Source: Gavia stellata (Eukaryota > Chordata > Aves > Gaviiformes > Gaviidae). Taken from it: DNA of 64,000 nucleotides. The stretch covers positions 6,545,034 through 6,609,033 of the forward strand of contig NC_082618.1 in the NCBI RefSeq assembly GCF_030936135.1, given 5' to 3'. How positions within the stretch are numbered: the first letter of the stretch is position 1; every line of letters starts with the position of its first letter. A program made the translations under genes and the position numbers. Under the pieces are notes generated by a model. The model saw only the letters and a list, made by a program, of their open reading frames with translations, ran no database searches and was not told where the DNA came from. Shown here piece after piece: positions 48,181 through 61,711 of this stretch.

Positions 48181-51100
48181 CATTTTGGATGCTTTCGTGG
48201 GTATTTGTCACTGTATGAGCACCTTGTGTAGTGTTCAGGTCGTTCCCTTGAAGTAGGGAGTGGCTGTATTTTCAGAGAGGGTGTGAGATACTGAAAGATG
48301 AATGACGCGCTCCAAGTGACAAAAAAACTCTCGGAGGGAGTGGTTCGACGCTGTCGTACATCCTGCCGGTCTGGGCTGCCTTGGTCTGTGGCAGGGGCAC
48401 CGTTGCTTGTGTGATGGGGTGCTGGATTAACTGAGGGGGTGGTTACAGACAAAATTCAAGTTAGTTTTTTTGGGCTGAGTTGGGGCCCTGGTCTGGCCCA
48501 GTGCTGGGAATTGGTGGCACTGCACAGTTCTGGAAAAAGGGTGGCATTATGGAGGTTGTGAATTAAATCCATTATTGACATGACTTGCCTTACTTTTCTT
48601 GTTTGGTCTCATAGCCATGAAACTATTTTCGAAGCGGTGCTTTGTATTGGCAGTTCCTCATGCCAGTACTCTGGGACGCGTACTGAGCAGCTCTTGGTTT
48701 TCCAGTTACCTGAGACTCCTTTAAGACTGATGACTGATGAGCGTAGAAGGACGTAGTGTTTTCTAGGAACAGTACTTTACTCAGGAATTGGATGCATTGG
48801 CCTTCTGGATATGGTTACACAAGTGTCTTGCAGGGGGGAGGATTAGGAAGAGAATTGTAACTCAATGGAATGCTTTGCTGACAAAAAGTCGAAGCAACGC
48901 ATGATAGAAGGGAAGAATAGGAATGTAAAGCCGATTGTACCAATTCATAAAATCACTTTACATGACAAACCATGATTATAAGCTTGAAGATAGTCCATGA
49001 TTTTTTTTAGTTTTGTTTTGCAGTGTTATCTTATCTAGAACAGTCTTTCTCAGTTCCCTCCTTCCCCTCCCGATGTTTGCTATATAATCCCCAATTACGC
49101 TTTTTCTTTTTCTGATTATGAACTACTTGTGACCTAAACTAGACCTAAAAATCGTGCTTGTGAAGTCCTATTAAAATGCTGTCAGTAACAAGTCAGGTAC
49201 AAAGTACATGAGATGTTCTGAAGTTTTTCTCTGAGGTTATAGCAAACTTGGTTTTAATCTGTATCCAGGTGAGCGTGGTTGGCATGTTGGCAAAAAACAT
49301 AGAGTGCGTAGAAGCCGATCGCTGCTGTTTCTGAGGAGATTTTAGAAGTTTTAGTTAATCTTCTTCATATTCTTACTTGAATTCCCAGTCAAACAGTACA
49401 AAGCAGTTTTTAGATGTTTCTTGTGATATCATTTAAAAGTGCGATTATGAGTCACATGTAGATGGTGAGACAGAGTCTGTTAATTCATGAGTACATGCTA
49501 CTCCAGGCTGAGCAGTCATTGCTACGGGCAGTAGTTAAGAATTTGATGCAGACAAACAAAACTGTAGCTTAAGGTCTGTACTGATGGCGGAGGGGGAAAA
49601 CACATCTTCATGTTGAAGTAAATTGTGAGCTCTGTGGGTAGAGTGTTGAAGCCTCGTGGCTGTTAGGTTTCAGAGATTTTAAGTAGTGGCTGCAATTTCC
49701 GCTGCCAAATTACAGTACCAAGCAGATCGGTTATTTTCAGATGGCTGATCAGACTGTGTCTGGCATCACAGTTAACGACTGTTTCTTTTCTCAGGATCAT
49801 TAGTTAGCAACCTGTACTGTTTACACTAGGAAACAACTGTTACAGCTGAAATTTCTTAATTGCAAGAAAGATGCATGTTAAAACTGTGAAGACTCATATA
49901 ATCTATTCTGCAAAGACAGCTACCATGTTTCTTTCCTAATTCGTAAATTGTCTAATGGCTTTTGTATTTTCTGTTCATGAGTCTCTTAGATCATATTGCC
50001 TCACCCTTTCCTTTAGAGGAAATTAGCTCATGTTTAATTACCTTTTTGCAAATGACATGCTTGAATGTTTAAGGTTACACATTGAATCATAACTATTTCA
50101 ACACTCTTAAGAATTTTGTGGCATTTTGGTCTGTGGTTGCTATTTGAAATAAACACACGTTATTTTAAGGACACTTTTCCATTGGCAAAATTCATAGTTG
50201 TTGGAGACCTTAACCCAATCCCATTCTTCCACCCCCTCTGTTTTGATGCACTTTCTAGTCTACCTTGTAAATTTATTTTCAGTAACTGAAGTTGCATGCA
50301 GTTGTAGGTGGGACTCGCTACTCTCTTGATCTGATGTGAAGCGTGGCGTAATATTCAGGCACCAGTAAAATGTAAACCAGCAACTGTTACCGTAAGAATT
50401 TTGTGTCTAGAGACTTCCCCGGTTTTTCTTCTTCTCCTGCTTTAAAATCCCATGCATGGGGATGGCCATTGACGACCAGACAGTTTCAGTCTGTAATACT
50501 GCATCAGACATTGCGAGCACTCTTTGGAGCACTTTGATATTTTTTTAATGAGAAGAATTAATGCGAGTTGTTCATTAAGTGCTATGAAGACTTAAACTTG
50601 AAAAGCCAAATCACGTTCACTTCAGCCCAGCGAAAAGACTGGTGTAGGTTGTTGCTAGGAGTTATGCCAAGACTTTTTTGAGAAGACTGTTGATTTCAGG
50701 GAGTAAGGTAAAGAGATGACAGAAAAAAAAAACCAAAACAAAACAAAAAACCCCCCCGCAAAACAAAACCAACCCCGAACCGAAACCAGCAGGAGGGATT
50801 CAGATGTCAGGAGACAGTTTTGGTTTTTTTTGGTCATGGTCAAAAGCGTAGAAGGCTGAAACAGGCTTCCCAGAAGTCAAAGGCAGTTTCATACCTTTGT
50901 GTCAACCTGCCTGTTTCGAGTCTGTTATGTGAAGTCTTTTCCTATTTTTAGATATGTTTAATGAACTTTGGTACCGATATTGAAACTTGTTTACAGAACA
51001 GTCTTGGGAAGCCACTGCTTTCATTTCCAGAGTTAGCATGCAGAGTTATTTGGAAACTGTTTTTCATAGCTTGTAACAATTGTAAATTGACTTGCAATTA

Positions 51101-54100
51101 CCACTTGCTAAAGGCATCTATAGATCAATTAAATTAGACCCCTTTCTACTCATCTTTGATATGTGAGCTTTTTCAACCAGCTCTTCCATCAGAGGTGACC
51201 TAAACAATCCAGGACTAATAAATAGTTTATGAAAAAGTCGGTATCTTGTCGTTGTGGCAGAGATACAATCTGCATTGACAATAAAGGTATCTGTTTGCCT
51301 ACTCGGTCCCTGGGAGGTGAGGTAGGTACATGTTAGAGGAACAAGAAAAACAAGCCGGTGGTGTCTGAACTCATGATAAATCTATACTACTTCTAAACCT
51401 TATTTCACAGACAATGCTTTTCCTGAAGCCGAAGCTGTGTCTGCAGTCTTTGGAAGCACTAACGTGTTATGAAAATTATCTTAGATTTATTGCTGAAAAG
51501 AATGTGTTACATAAGTATGATCTCTTTCATGTATGCGTTAAATCAGCCCTTAGTGACAGATCCTATTTTGATGAAAGGAGCCCCTTTTTCGTATTACATA
51601 AAAGCTGAGAATGCACTTGCTCTTTGCTGTGACTATGATACCTGCTTTAGTAAGTTTACTATGAATTTTTCCAGCCATTTTGTAATCTGGTCTGTGTGAA
51701 AATTAGAATATAGTCTTTTGCTGTTGTTAAGAGCTTTGAGTCTGATACGAAAGGTACAATGCCCTGGAGCAATAATTGCTGCTACTTCAGTCCCCATTAC
51801 GGGATTCTGACAAAAATGGCCTAAGGATTTATGGATTTGTAATAGGAGGAGAGAGCGCTTTTTGGAAACTTTATGTAACTGGCCTGCATATCAAGATAAT
51901 CACGTGTGATCATCAGGTGTTGGCAAACTTTTGAGCTCTCTTCAGATCCCATAGTTTTAATTGTGAAATAGCACTGATTATGAAGGTTTTCTCTTTAGTC
52001 CTATGGGAATGTAATGGAAGATCATCAGAGGAAAAAAATAAGTAAAATAGTATCTAGTTGCCTAATTCTGTGTCAGTGCAATCTGGTTAGTTCTGCACTG
52101 ATGTTGGTGAACTTCACTGTCTTTTTATATGAGGATGAAATCAAGATGCCAGAGGTTGGACATCCAGCCCGATGTGCTCGGGACTAGACCCATACAGGAA
52201 TGTAGGCATCTAAGGTGGGACGTAAGAACGGTGTTGCTGCCGGAGCTTTGGTGACTGTTGTAGATTGTGTTCTGGTGTCTGTAGCTGTTTCCCAGCAGCA
52301 TGTAGGGAATTAAGGTCGTAGATTGCAGTCTGTGAATGTTGCCTGAAGACTAAATGCATTGATGGAATCCTTTTGTATATTTAGGGGTATCCTTAATTGC
52401 TTCCCATGAGAAACTTGGGCTCCTGAGACCTGAAACTGAAAATCCTTGAAAACTAGAATATAGGTTTTATTAAGCACACACATTCAATGAGTACTGTTGC
52501 ACTTCAGGTCAATGGAAAACATTTCTTAAAAAAAACCCTTTCCTCTTTCCTTCACTCTCCTCTGACCCCCCCCGGCCGACCTTAACGGTTTGGTTCTTTT
52601 TCTTTGATAATACTCGTAACAAAATGTATGTTTCCTGTGTTTTAACTCTTTCTGTGTTTTCTTTAGTAAATCTTAAAAGACGGATTGAAGTATGTGGCTC
52701 GGGGAAGGTGATGTGGCTGTAGGCCAGCAGTATTTTGCAGAAAAATTGCTTTTTCTGGTTTTGGCTCGGATGTCTGCTTCCATGACTGTGGTAACCGAAA
52801 TCCTGTACTGTTTGAACATATGTTTTCAGTTGCAGCTTTGACAGAGTCACAGAGGAACTGTTGGGCAGATAGCTGGTTTATCCTTCCTAAAAAAAATTAT
52901 GTGAATTTCCATTTTCTGAAGTAAGAGCTATGGTTTATTGGATAGTCTTTTTGGATGACAAACGACAGGAAAAATCTAGGGGTGTGAGCAAGGGATGAGA
53001 CACCTCTGAGTCGGTATTGCACTTCTTAAAAAGTATTTGCTGTAAGTAAACAGGTGCACAAAATACTACTGAATAAAAAGAAAAATTTTAAATGAGTCAA
53101 GGAACAACAAGAAAAATACGTTGATAGGAAGATTCAAGAGCTTCAGAATGTATTGCATTAAAGCAAGTAAAAAGCTAGTTTTGCATTAAACCACAGTGTT
53201 TTTTTTTCACATGCTAGACATCATAACAAAACTAAATATTCTAAGATGCTTATGAAAAAGCTACATAAGGAGATCTGATCTGTCATTAGATACCTTTGAT
53301 GTGCAACCCTTCAAATAAATCTAACATAACATGTATCGTATGCCTCATCTACCAACAGTGCACAAGTATTCATCTGCTCTTGATATCGCTGCAGTTTGGA
53401 AAAATAAAGCTCGACTTCTAGAACAGCATGGGAAGATGTAGCCACGGGCAGCTGATGCTGTAGCTCGGAGTTAGTGTGCTGTCAGGCCAGGTGGGTTCCA
53501 GCCCGGGAATGCGTGTGGCAGTAAGGCAAGGAGCTCTTTGGTGTCCATGCAGCCTCGTCCTCTGTTAGCTGTGGTACAAGTATGCTGATTGCCAGCAACG
53601 GGACAGCTTTCCGTGTTGTATTTGTCCAGAATAAATCCACTTTTGCAGCCGTGCTGTAACAGCACGTATTAGCAGTGATCCTCTAAGGAACCGCGCACAC
53701 GGTGTGTTAGGTGGAATTTAAAGACCGTGATCATAGAAAGGGGTTGGGTGTTTTCCATTTTTCCATTTCAGAGGACAATAGGAGGGAAGAAGCTTTAACT
53801 TGCAAATAAGTAACAAGGGGAAAGGGATTTTATAAATTAATAACTAAGTTTAAGAGCCTGTTCTTTTTTGAACTTTTCAAAGGGGTGATGCTAAGTAACA
53901 GATATTAACCCTTGATAAGGTCTAGTACTGGTACAGAAATGCTTAAAAGAAGATTCTATGTCATGGTATTTGTGAGGAACTGTGTAAGAAAGTGTCATTT
54001 CTGCTTTCCCTTACTATATTCACAGCAGAACTATCTGAAGCACTTATGGAACGAAGCAATGTATGAGTATACTTAAAATTACACGCGTTTGCTCCTGGGA

Positions 54101-57100
54101 GGGAGACATGGTGCTTCTTGAAGTTGTTGGAAAGTGTTTTAATTGGGATATAGGAGGTGTACAGTTTGGAGAGGTGCACTGCAGCAAACATCCTTTTTAC
54201 AAGTTAATTTTATTTATGATCTTCTTGTCCTTCTTGATGAGATGATTTTTATTTTTTTAATGTGGACATTTGTTACCTTCCTTACTATTGTTTTCTTGAC
54301 TTTTCAGTGGTCAGGCACTATGGAAGCTGTTCAGAGTTGCCTGCCTCTCTGATTCCAGGAAAACAACAACTTTGTTCTTGTTCTTTCTTTTGGGTTAAGT
54401 TACTCAGAAGTGAGCTTTGAGCAGGTCATGCATTCAGGGCAAGAATGAAAATAAGAGGTGTGACTGTGCAAATACATTGAGTAGTTGATCTTTGAATAAA
54501 GACTGATATACCTTTAGCTGGAGGGAGAGGGAGAGACAGGAAGAAAGAAGGGATGGGGGGGAAGGCATTTCGGACACTCAAAAGTTCCAACAAAAAATTT
54601 CTAGGAATGAAAGATCATAAAGCACACAGTGATTTAGTTGCAGAAAGTTGACTTGAGATGGATTTTTCGTATTCAGTTTATTAAAACTTGTTGAGTTGTT
54701 CTGTTTATTAAAATGTAAATGCTGACCTGCAAAAATTGGCTGTGAAACTTTTTTTGTACTGGCCGTATGTCTTTAAAGGAAGCAGAAAGCCTCTGCTCTA
54801 AGTGCAGCATGTGATTTCTTCATATTGATTCAGGGTGACCTCTCTTGTCCCTGGATCTGAAACTGATGTTACTGCAACCGAAAATACTTGAAGGGGAGGA
54901 AACTGAACAGCTTGCTTTCTAGTGGCTTGGCTTTGTAGCTGCTTACAAACCTCTCCAGAAAGAATGCAAAAAAACCTGACTCTTGCTGTCGAGAGACCGG
55001 CTTTGCTTACGCCAGGGAAAGCTGCTGAACTTTGACACTGAACAGAACCTTATTTTTAGTCCTAATGTACACAGAGGGCTAGCAGGATGCCAAAGGTAAT
55101 GTGGTGCTAGTATGTGGTTAAAGCTCTGTGGATACAGAATGCTAATTTTTGTGGGTCTGTATAGAGATAGCGGAAGTGCACAATTGGCATGGAAACAGAG
55201 TATGCTGTTAAGCTTTCAGAAAGCAAGGTGTTGATGTGGAGTTGAAGCAAGGTGGTGTATTTCATTCTACTCCTTTAGTTTTCCAAAAATCCGAGTGTCC
55301 ATTTGTTTGAAAACAACAGGCACCTGAATTCATGAAATTGGCCTACAGACTGCAGTTGCAAATCTGTTGTAACTTACTCCACTGGAGTGGGTGATAGGAT
55401 CAGGGTGTTATTTCCTTGGGTGATAGAGATCAGTGTAAAATTTCTCTGAAGTTTTTTGTTACAATAATGTTTTTATCTATCTGTTGTATCTATAGCTCCC
55501 TGTATGAAAACATTCAGACTGGTCAGCTGTACCATTAATGGCAATATTGCAGATTTTATGCATGGTGGGTTTTTTTCTAATACAGACTTCTGCAATAGAA
55601 GCCTCTAATCAAAATGCTGCTGCAGGTTCTGTTTTTAGGAAGCGGTTTTTAAACTGGATCAGGAGCAACAGGAGAGTTTGTAGCTTTCGCTTCCCCATTC
55701 TTTTGAGAATTGTTGATAAAGGGCATGTGTGATGCTCTGAGAATGGGCTGTGTTTCCAAATACTGCCAACTGCAATTTCCGTCCCGGGCTGTGCAGTTGA
55801 CAAACATTTGATGTTTTATTTCTGGTCTGCTAGATAGATTGTCAGTCAGCAGATCCGTGTTCATTACAGTCAACATAAAGACCTTACTTTAGGAATCAGA
55901 AAATGAAGATAGTACAGAAACTAAAAGATTTTTGTGAAGGCAATGTACTTATTTTCCTCTGTCAATTTGTCCATATGGGAATGAAGTAAAGCGCTCTCAA
56001 ATATTTAAAATCTAGTTGTTTTTTTTTTTTATTTTGCTTTGTAGAAGCGTATTGATGTCTGTTTAATTGTCAGACATTTCTGTGGGAAAGAAAAGAGAGC
56101 ATTCAGCTGCTTTCCATCTATCCATCTATATAAATAAGAAAATGTGTCTTTATAAATTATGCCATTAAGAAACCGATTCCCTTAATATACACATCTCTAC
56201 AATGAAACTATTATTAGATTATTTTTAGAACTTCATTACTTCTTTCAAAGATAGAAAAGATGTTAGTGGAAGGAGCCTTAATACTTACATAGATAAGATG
56301 GAATATTTAATTTGTTCCCTCCCTCAGAGAAGTTCATATCTGTTTCCTGTTACTTTACTTAAAATAACTTGTTTAGATTAATGGGAAATGTTAAACGTTA
56401 TCGGTCTTTTAAAATGGTTGGTCTTATATAATTCAGCTTGGAACAAAATAGCTGTTACTTCCTATAGTAGAAAAGTATCTTTGGTAATGATAGTTGTGTG
56501 CATCACATCTGTTTTGCTGGATGATCCAAAGAAGAGTTTGGGGCTCTTTCTGAGACTGGTGAGTGCGAGAGCTTCCAGGGAGAGTAATCTTTGCTGGGCA
56601 GAAACATGAACAACCGGAGATCCAGATTCCTCAAACATGTGGACTCAGGGGTCATTATGAATCTCGGGGATAAACAAGATTACTCTGACAGTTATTGACA
56701 TTCTTCAATTTAAGAAAATCACTTTTCATCTTGCTTTCCATACGTTGCATCTCAATATGTGTTTTGTTTTCCTTATGTGATCTTAAGTAATGTGCTGGAG
56801 GGAAGGGCAGGGTATTCAAATTGCGGGGCAGCATTGGTTTAAAATCTTCCGGTTTTCCTGTTGGAGGAAGGAGGTCCTTCCTAGGGATGCCTTTGGTTAC
56901 GATTGTGACAGCAAGAAACCAAATTGCTAAGGTACTTGTGCAGCTTATGTGGAGTATTCTCTGCTGAGGATCCCAGGAGGGAAAAGGGGCTGGATTTGGT
57001 GACCAAGACCTGCTTTCCAATGCCGTGCTGTGATATTTCTAGTGTCTGTGTACGTCAATATTGCAATCCAAATGTCAATATTTTAACGTGCAGACCTTAA

Positions 57101-57978
57101 ACTTGCTAATGCAGGTGATTCTGTGCTGCTTTTCTCCTAAAATGAATCAAGCATTTAGAATTAGAACAAAGTAGTTGAAGTGCCCTTGGGAGCAAGCTGG
57201 CATGTGGGATGGGTTTCTGTCAAGCAAGAAAAGAAAGGAGAGGGCTGGATCGTTGGAAGACAGGCTCTGCACAGTAGTGGTGTAGGCATGAAAATAAATC
57301 ATTTTGTTGCAGTCACTATGTATAAATTCTATAGAGCTGTGCTTTATACAGATGCTCAACTTAACTCTGAAGTAATTTGAGTACTGAAGGAGATGAAGAT
57401 GCACCTCCTCTGTGTTAATGTACTCTGCTGACTTAGCTGTGATACTTCACTGTGCTGTGAAGACATATTCTTTGAGGCCAAAGATATGTTGCCTGAAGTC
57501 CCCCAGTGTGATTCTTTGCAGAGACAGTCTCAGCCTGAATACAAACCTATCTGCATTCTGTCTCTTACTCAGTTTGCCTCCTTCGTTGGTGATTGTAACT
57601 TTCTGTATCTTTTTTTTCTCCATTGCTCTGTGCCTCTGCGACTGTTAGAACAATGTGCTGGTGAGATCAGTGACTTGCGCCTTTTTCCACATGGGTATGT
57701 AGCTGTATGACTGGTACCTCTGGCCTGCTTTCCAGGCCAGCTGTCTAATACCGTTTGCAGGTCAAAGCTATGCAAACATATGCTAATGCTGCAGCTGGCT
57801 TTCAGGGCTGTATGGTTATGTAACTGTGCCCTTCCTCCTTCGGCCTTTATTTTGTTACTATGGAACTATTCAATAATTAAAACAGGTGACTTCTTTCTAA
57901 CAGACATGCCTTCAAAAGAAATTATTTCTCGCAGGCTGTTATCATGTTTCTGTCTTTAACCCTTTTCTCTTTAAACAG
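48181..57978 (+). other. RABGEF1: RABGEF1 intron 1
   Basis: This intron of about 9.8 kb separates the CpG island from the first coding exon. It is AT-rich and contains an A/C-rich simple sequence at 50721-50787. No coding exon was recognised. Confidence 0.75.
50721..50787. repeat. A/C-rich simple sequence (AAAAC-like)
   Basis: An imperfect AAAAC/AACC array contains a run of seven C bases. It looks like an expanded, degenerate simple repeat inside RABGEF1 intron 1. Confidence 0.7.
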
Positions 57979-57985
57979 GAAGAAA
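57979..57985 (+). other. RABGEF1: RABGEF1 5'UTR at the start of exon 2
   Basis: The TTTAAACAG acceptor leaves seven bases, GAAGAAA, before the ATG. The last six read Lys-Lys in the RABGEF1 frame. Confidence 0.85.
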
Positions 57986-58164
57986 ATGAACCTGAAATCT
58001 GAACGCAGAGGAATTCACGTTGATCAGTCAGAGCTACTGTGCAAGAAGGGATGTGGTTACTATGGCAATCCTGCTTGGCAAGGATTTTGCTCCAAGTGCT
58101 GGAGAGAGGAATACCATAAGGCCAGGCAGAAACAGATTCAAGAGGATTGGGAGCTGGCAGAGCG
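57986..58164 (+). CDS. RABGEF1: RABGEF1 (Rabex-5) first coding exon, A20 zinc finger (residues 1-59 plus 2 nt)
   Basis: Rabex-5 activates Rab5 on early endosomes and also binds and ligates ubiquitin. The start [16 protein letters not shown] matches the mammalian protein (MSLKSERRG in human). The A20-type zinc finger has Cys19, Cys23, Cys35 and Cys38 in the expected spacing, with Tyr25-Tyr26, the ubiquitin-contacting pair. The MIU helix (inverted ubiquitin-interacting motif) starts near residue 45, and its key Ala58 is present in WELAER. The donor is GCG|GTAAAG, phase 2. Confidence 0.97.
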
Positions 58165-60375
58165 GTAAAGAGCCCTCTTTATTCCTTCGTCTTTTACAGT
58201 AGGGTGACTTCACTAAATACTATTCCTGTCTCCTGTTTTCTAGTCCTATTTGCTCTGGCTCAATTGCTTCATAAGTTCTCAAATTTGACCTTTCCAGCAG
58301 GAATTAAAATCTTTCTTTTGATGCAAAGATGAATATTTATGACATTCTAATTTAAGAGGTTTCAAAAGAAAGTCTGTGAAGTAACAAATGTAAACACCCC
58401 CCCAACCTCTCAACAAATACTTTGACCTGATTTGCATACTGAAACCTGTAATTCTAACTAGCAGTTGGAAGGGTGAAAGTGACGATTTTGATTAAAATAC
58501 TTCTGCCTCTGGAGACCGCAGTTATTGTCTTGAATATAGCCAGCACAATGGTTTTACATTTCAGCTACTGATTAAAAAAATTGGGTCTGTAGTAATTCTT
58601 TTAAACTGCAGCGTTAAGCCCAAAAGCATCAAAGTTTTAGCTTTAATAATTCAGGTAATTTTTTTCTAAGCACGTATTTTCTGCAAAACAGTCTAGTTTT
58701 CCTAGTGTGATAAATGCTTGGCTCTGAAAATGGGGGTTAGAGGAAATCTAGGCTTGGGTGAGAAAATAAGAGCAGCTACAACTGCTTTGTGTTGGATTTG
58801 GGTAGAAAGCAAAAGCATTATCCGCTGCCTGAGAAACTGCAAAGCATCCTCTTTTCTACTACAGCTGTCCTTTGTGTCATTTCCAGGTGTGAGGTACATG
58901 ACATCAACTCAGAATTAACTGTTTCAGGGTTATGTGAGTTCTTAAGATGGAGGAGCATCTAGCTGTGTATTAAGAGTTGATTGGCAGTTGACTTGAGCTG
59001 GCCAAGATGTTTGTTCCTATTGACACAGATTCTTTACATATACTTACCTTAACGTATTAGTGGTGTATACCAGAACTCTGGGAAAAAGTGCAAGTGACTG
59101 AGATATGTGTCTGCACTCGAGTCTGGAACCCTTTGGTGAACTTGAGTTTACCTATTGATACATTAACCAAGGTCATTGGGGGGGAAAAAAGGAGGGGAGA
59201 AAAAAAAAAAAGGCATTGAGTGCAGTGTTCACGTCAGCCTGCCTGAAGAAGATGACATCTGTGGAAGTTCTCTACTGTCTGGCAGTGGAACAGATTAACT
59301 GCAAAGACAGGTAGAAAGAAGTGCTTGAAACCTTTTCTAGCCTAATCAGAAACATGTAATTTTTTCCTCTGCCATAAATTTGGCTTAAACAGTTAATAAG
59401 GACTTCAGTATTACTAGAGCAGATAGTTATGCTTTCAGTCTTATAACATCTATGTACAATGAAATGGGGCATTTAAGGAATTCTTTAATAAGTAACTGTT
59501 CAGCAGGGAGATGCTAAAGGAAGAGATAAGCTGTGATTGTTTGCTGTAGTGAACAGACAGCCTTGTCAGCACAGATAAGACACAATTCCTGCCTCAAGAG
59601 ATTACAAATGCAAGACCGTTTATGGTCCATCCTGAGCTGGATGGATTTTGAAAGAAAATTGCTCAACCTTTTAGCATCTTGAAGGGCAATATAATTTAAC
59701 CTATTGTAATCCTCCTGTGTGGGAAGAAAACTAGCCATTGAAGGATTAGTATGTTTGCCCTCCCCTACTTTGTACATGTAAATTAAAAGATGGACTTGGT
59801 CTTTGCAAAGCACCCATCAATGTTGCAGTGAAGTGATTTGCCTCATTCACTCAATCAAGCATATGTATTACCAAGACTTTGAAAACAAATTATGGCAACA
59901 ATAATGTCTCCTAGAATATTTCTGAGATTGTGACAGGTTATTTCACTTGCTCAGCTGCGAGCCATGGTTTTTATCTTCAGTATGATGGTAAAGGATTGCT
60001 TGTGGTAACAGGTGGTGAAACTCAGATGCAGGGAGGAAGGCGACTGAATCGATTATTGGAAGTGTTCCCGCAGTCTTTCCCCTCACCTTTACCTTTGTAG
60101 AATTCAGGGCTGTGACATGAGGGGAAGGTGACCATGATTATACTTACTATTTAATCCTCCCTGGCCATCTTAAGCTTTCCCTCACTTTCACCATTACAAC
60201 ATGGAAAGAGTGGACTTAATGTAGTGAAGGGAGATGTGGTAGAAAGCAAGAAATGAAGATGGGTATAGAGGGAGAATTAGCATGTCAAATGAGTAATTAA
60301 TTTATTGCACAGGAAATTAGCTTATTTGTGCTGGTTTTAAGCACTTAAATTAGACCTACATTTTTCTAATTCCAG
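58165..60375 (+). other. RABGEF1: RABGEF1 intron 2
   Basis: This 2.2-kb intron runs from GTAAAG to AATTCCAG. An A/G-rich tract lies at 59178-59212. No exon was recognised. Confidence 0.93.
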
Positions 60376-60542
60376 GCTTCAGCGTGAGGAGGAAGAAGCG
60401 TATGCCAGTAGCCAGAGTACCCAAGGGGCACAGTCACTGACCTTTTCAAAATTTGAAGAAAAGAAAACCAATGAGAAAACACGAAAGGTCACTACTGTGA
60501 AGAAGTTCTTCACTGCTTCTTCCAGAACAGGAGCTAAGAAGG
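60376..60542 (+). CDS. RABGEF1: RABGEF1 second coding exon (residues 60-115)
   Basis: The exon completes Arg60 and finishes the MIU helix with LQREEEEAYASSQ. It continues with the conserved LTFSKFEEKKTNEKTRKVTTVKKF stretch, the basic early-endosome-targeting and membrane-binding region. It ends TGAKK and one base of the next codon (phase 1). In human the chain continues EIQEAK from G|AA, so the constitutive partner exon should lie beyond the window. The acceptor is TTCCAG and the donor is GG|GTAACT. Confidence 0.95.
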
Positions 60543-61591
60543 GTAACTTTCTCCTTTGCTTTTAATGGTTCTGTACAACATGTTAAGTTAAAAAGTATTT
60601 TTGATAGATGTATTGTACTGAAAGGAAGAGTAATGCTGTGTGACTTGACTTTAAAAAGTCGGAATAATGATGCTTCTGGAGAGCGATACCTGAAGTCTTA
60701 CTGAAAACACAGAAAAAGGTGAGCTTTGGGGTGGTGCCAAACAATCTTTTAAATAGAACAGTGCCCTTCTAAATCTGTGGCCATGTTTGTGTTAGTTACA
60801 CAGGAGTTCTTCCACTACAGCGTAGTATAAACGTATTCCTGGTGGTGGTCTACCACTGCACTGCTGAGTGGAAGTATCTTGTTCATATGACACACATTCA
60901 TGCTAGATTCATGAGTCACCTGTAGTGTGATACTGTGGCTTAGGACGTGAAGGGGAACTCTTCCCAAAGAAAGCGGGAGAAAAGGTACTGGCTGTCAGTC
61001 ACCTCGAAAAAACTGGTATGTCTAAGTGTGATAGAAATGCTGATATAAAATATCAGATGATGCTTGCCATGATGGATCACTTCAACAGCTTTAACAGAAA
61101 AAATGTTGAGCAAGGTGCCTTTAAATGAAAATAAATGTGAAAGAAAACTTGTAGTGTTTATGCGTATGTGGGTTGTGAATATCAAGTTTGTGGCTGGCTG
61201 AATGTTTATTCTACAGCAGGTGTTATAAGTAAGAATGATTAATGGCACTGATGTCTTTGCATAGCAATAGCTTACATGGGCAAAAAACGGAAAATGCTAG
61301 ACTGTGGAGGAGGCATTCCAGAAGAAAAAGCAACATTAATGTACCTTAGCGTTATAGACAATGCATTTCCTTAAGAAGGAATTTTAAGACTTATGTCTGG
61401 ATTTCATCTTAGAATTTGTCTTGGTGCATGGGCAGCAGCTGGCTAAATGAGGCATTCAGCTATGTATTAAAAACTTTTTTTACGTTCATTCTTCTCACTT
61501 TCCATATTTTCTTTTTTTTTTTATCCCCTTCACCATCTCTCCTGACATGCTCCTGCTCTTGGTGTCTTGCTTGCTTTTGCATTTATTTCAG
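60543..61591 (+). other. RABGEF1: RABGEF1 intron 3
   Basis: No gene is recognised in this 1.0-kb intron. Its 3' part is T-rich and then UGC-rich just before the candidate cassette exon. Confidence 0.8.
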
Positions 61592-61711
61592 TGGCTGAAG
61601 AGAAAATCGTTAAGCAAGGACAGCTTGGGAGGGAGCGAAATGCTGATAACATTCTCAGGGATTTGAAGGAGATTTTTACTCCCTCCTGGGAACTGGCTTC
61701 CCCTACTGAAG
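61592..61711 (+). CDS. Candidate 120-nt cassette exon of RABGEF1
   Basis: The exon has an ATTTATTTCAG acceptor and a GAAG|GTAATG donor. It is exactly 120 nt and phase 1 on both sides, so it inserts 40 residues without shifting the frame. The product starts VAEEKIVKQGQLGRE and continues through RDLKEIFTPSWE, a charged sequence with no stop. It is absent from the canonical human protein as I know it (KK followed by EIQEAK). It would sit inside the endosome-targeting region, after the zinc finger and MIU. Coding status is inferred from phase, splice sites and openness. Confidence 0.5.
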
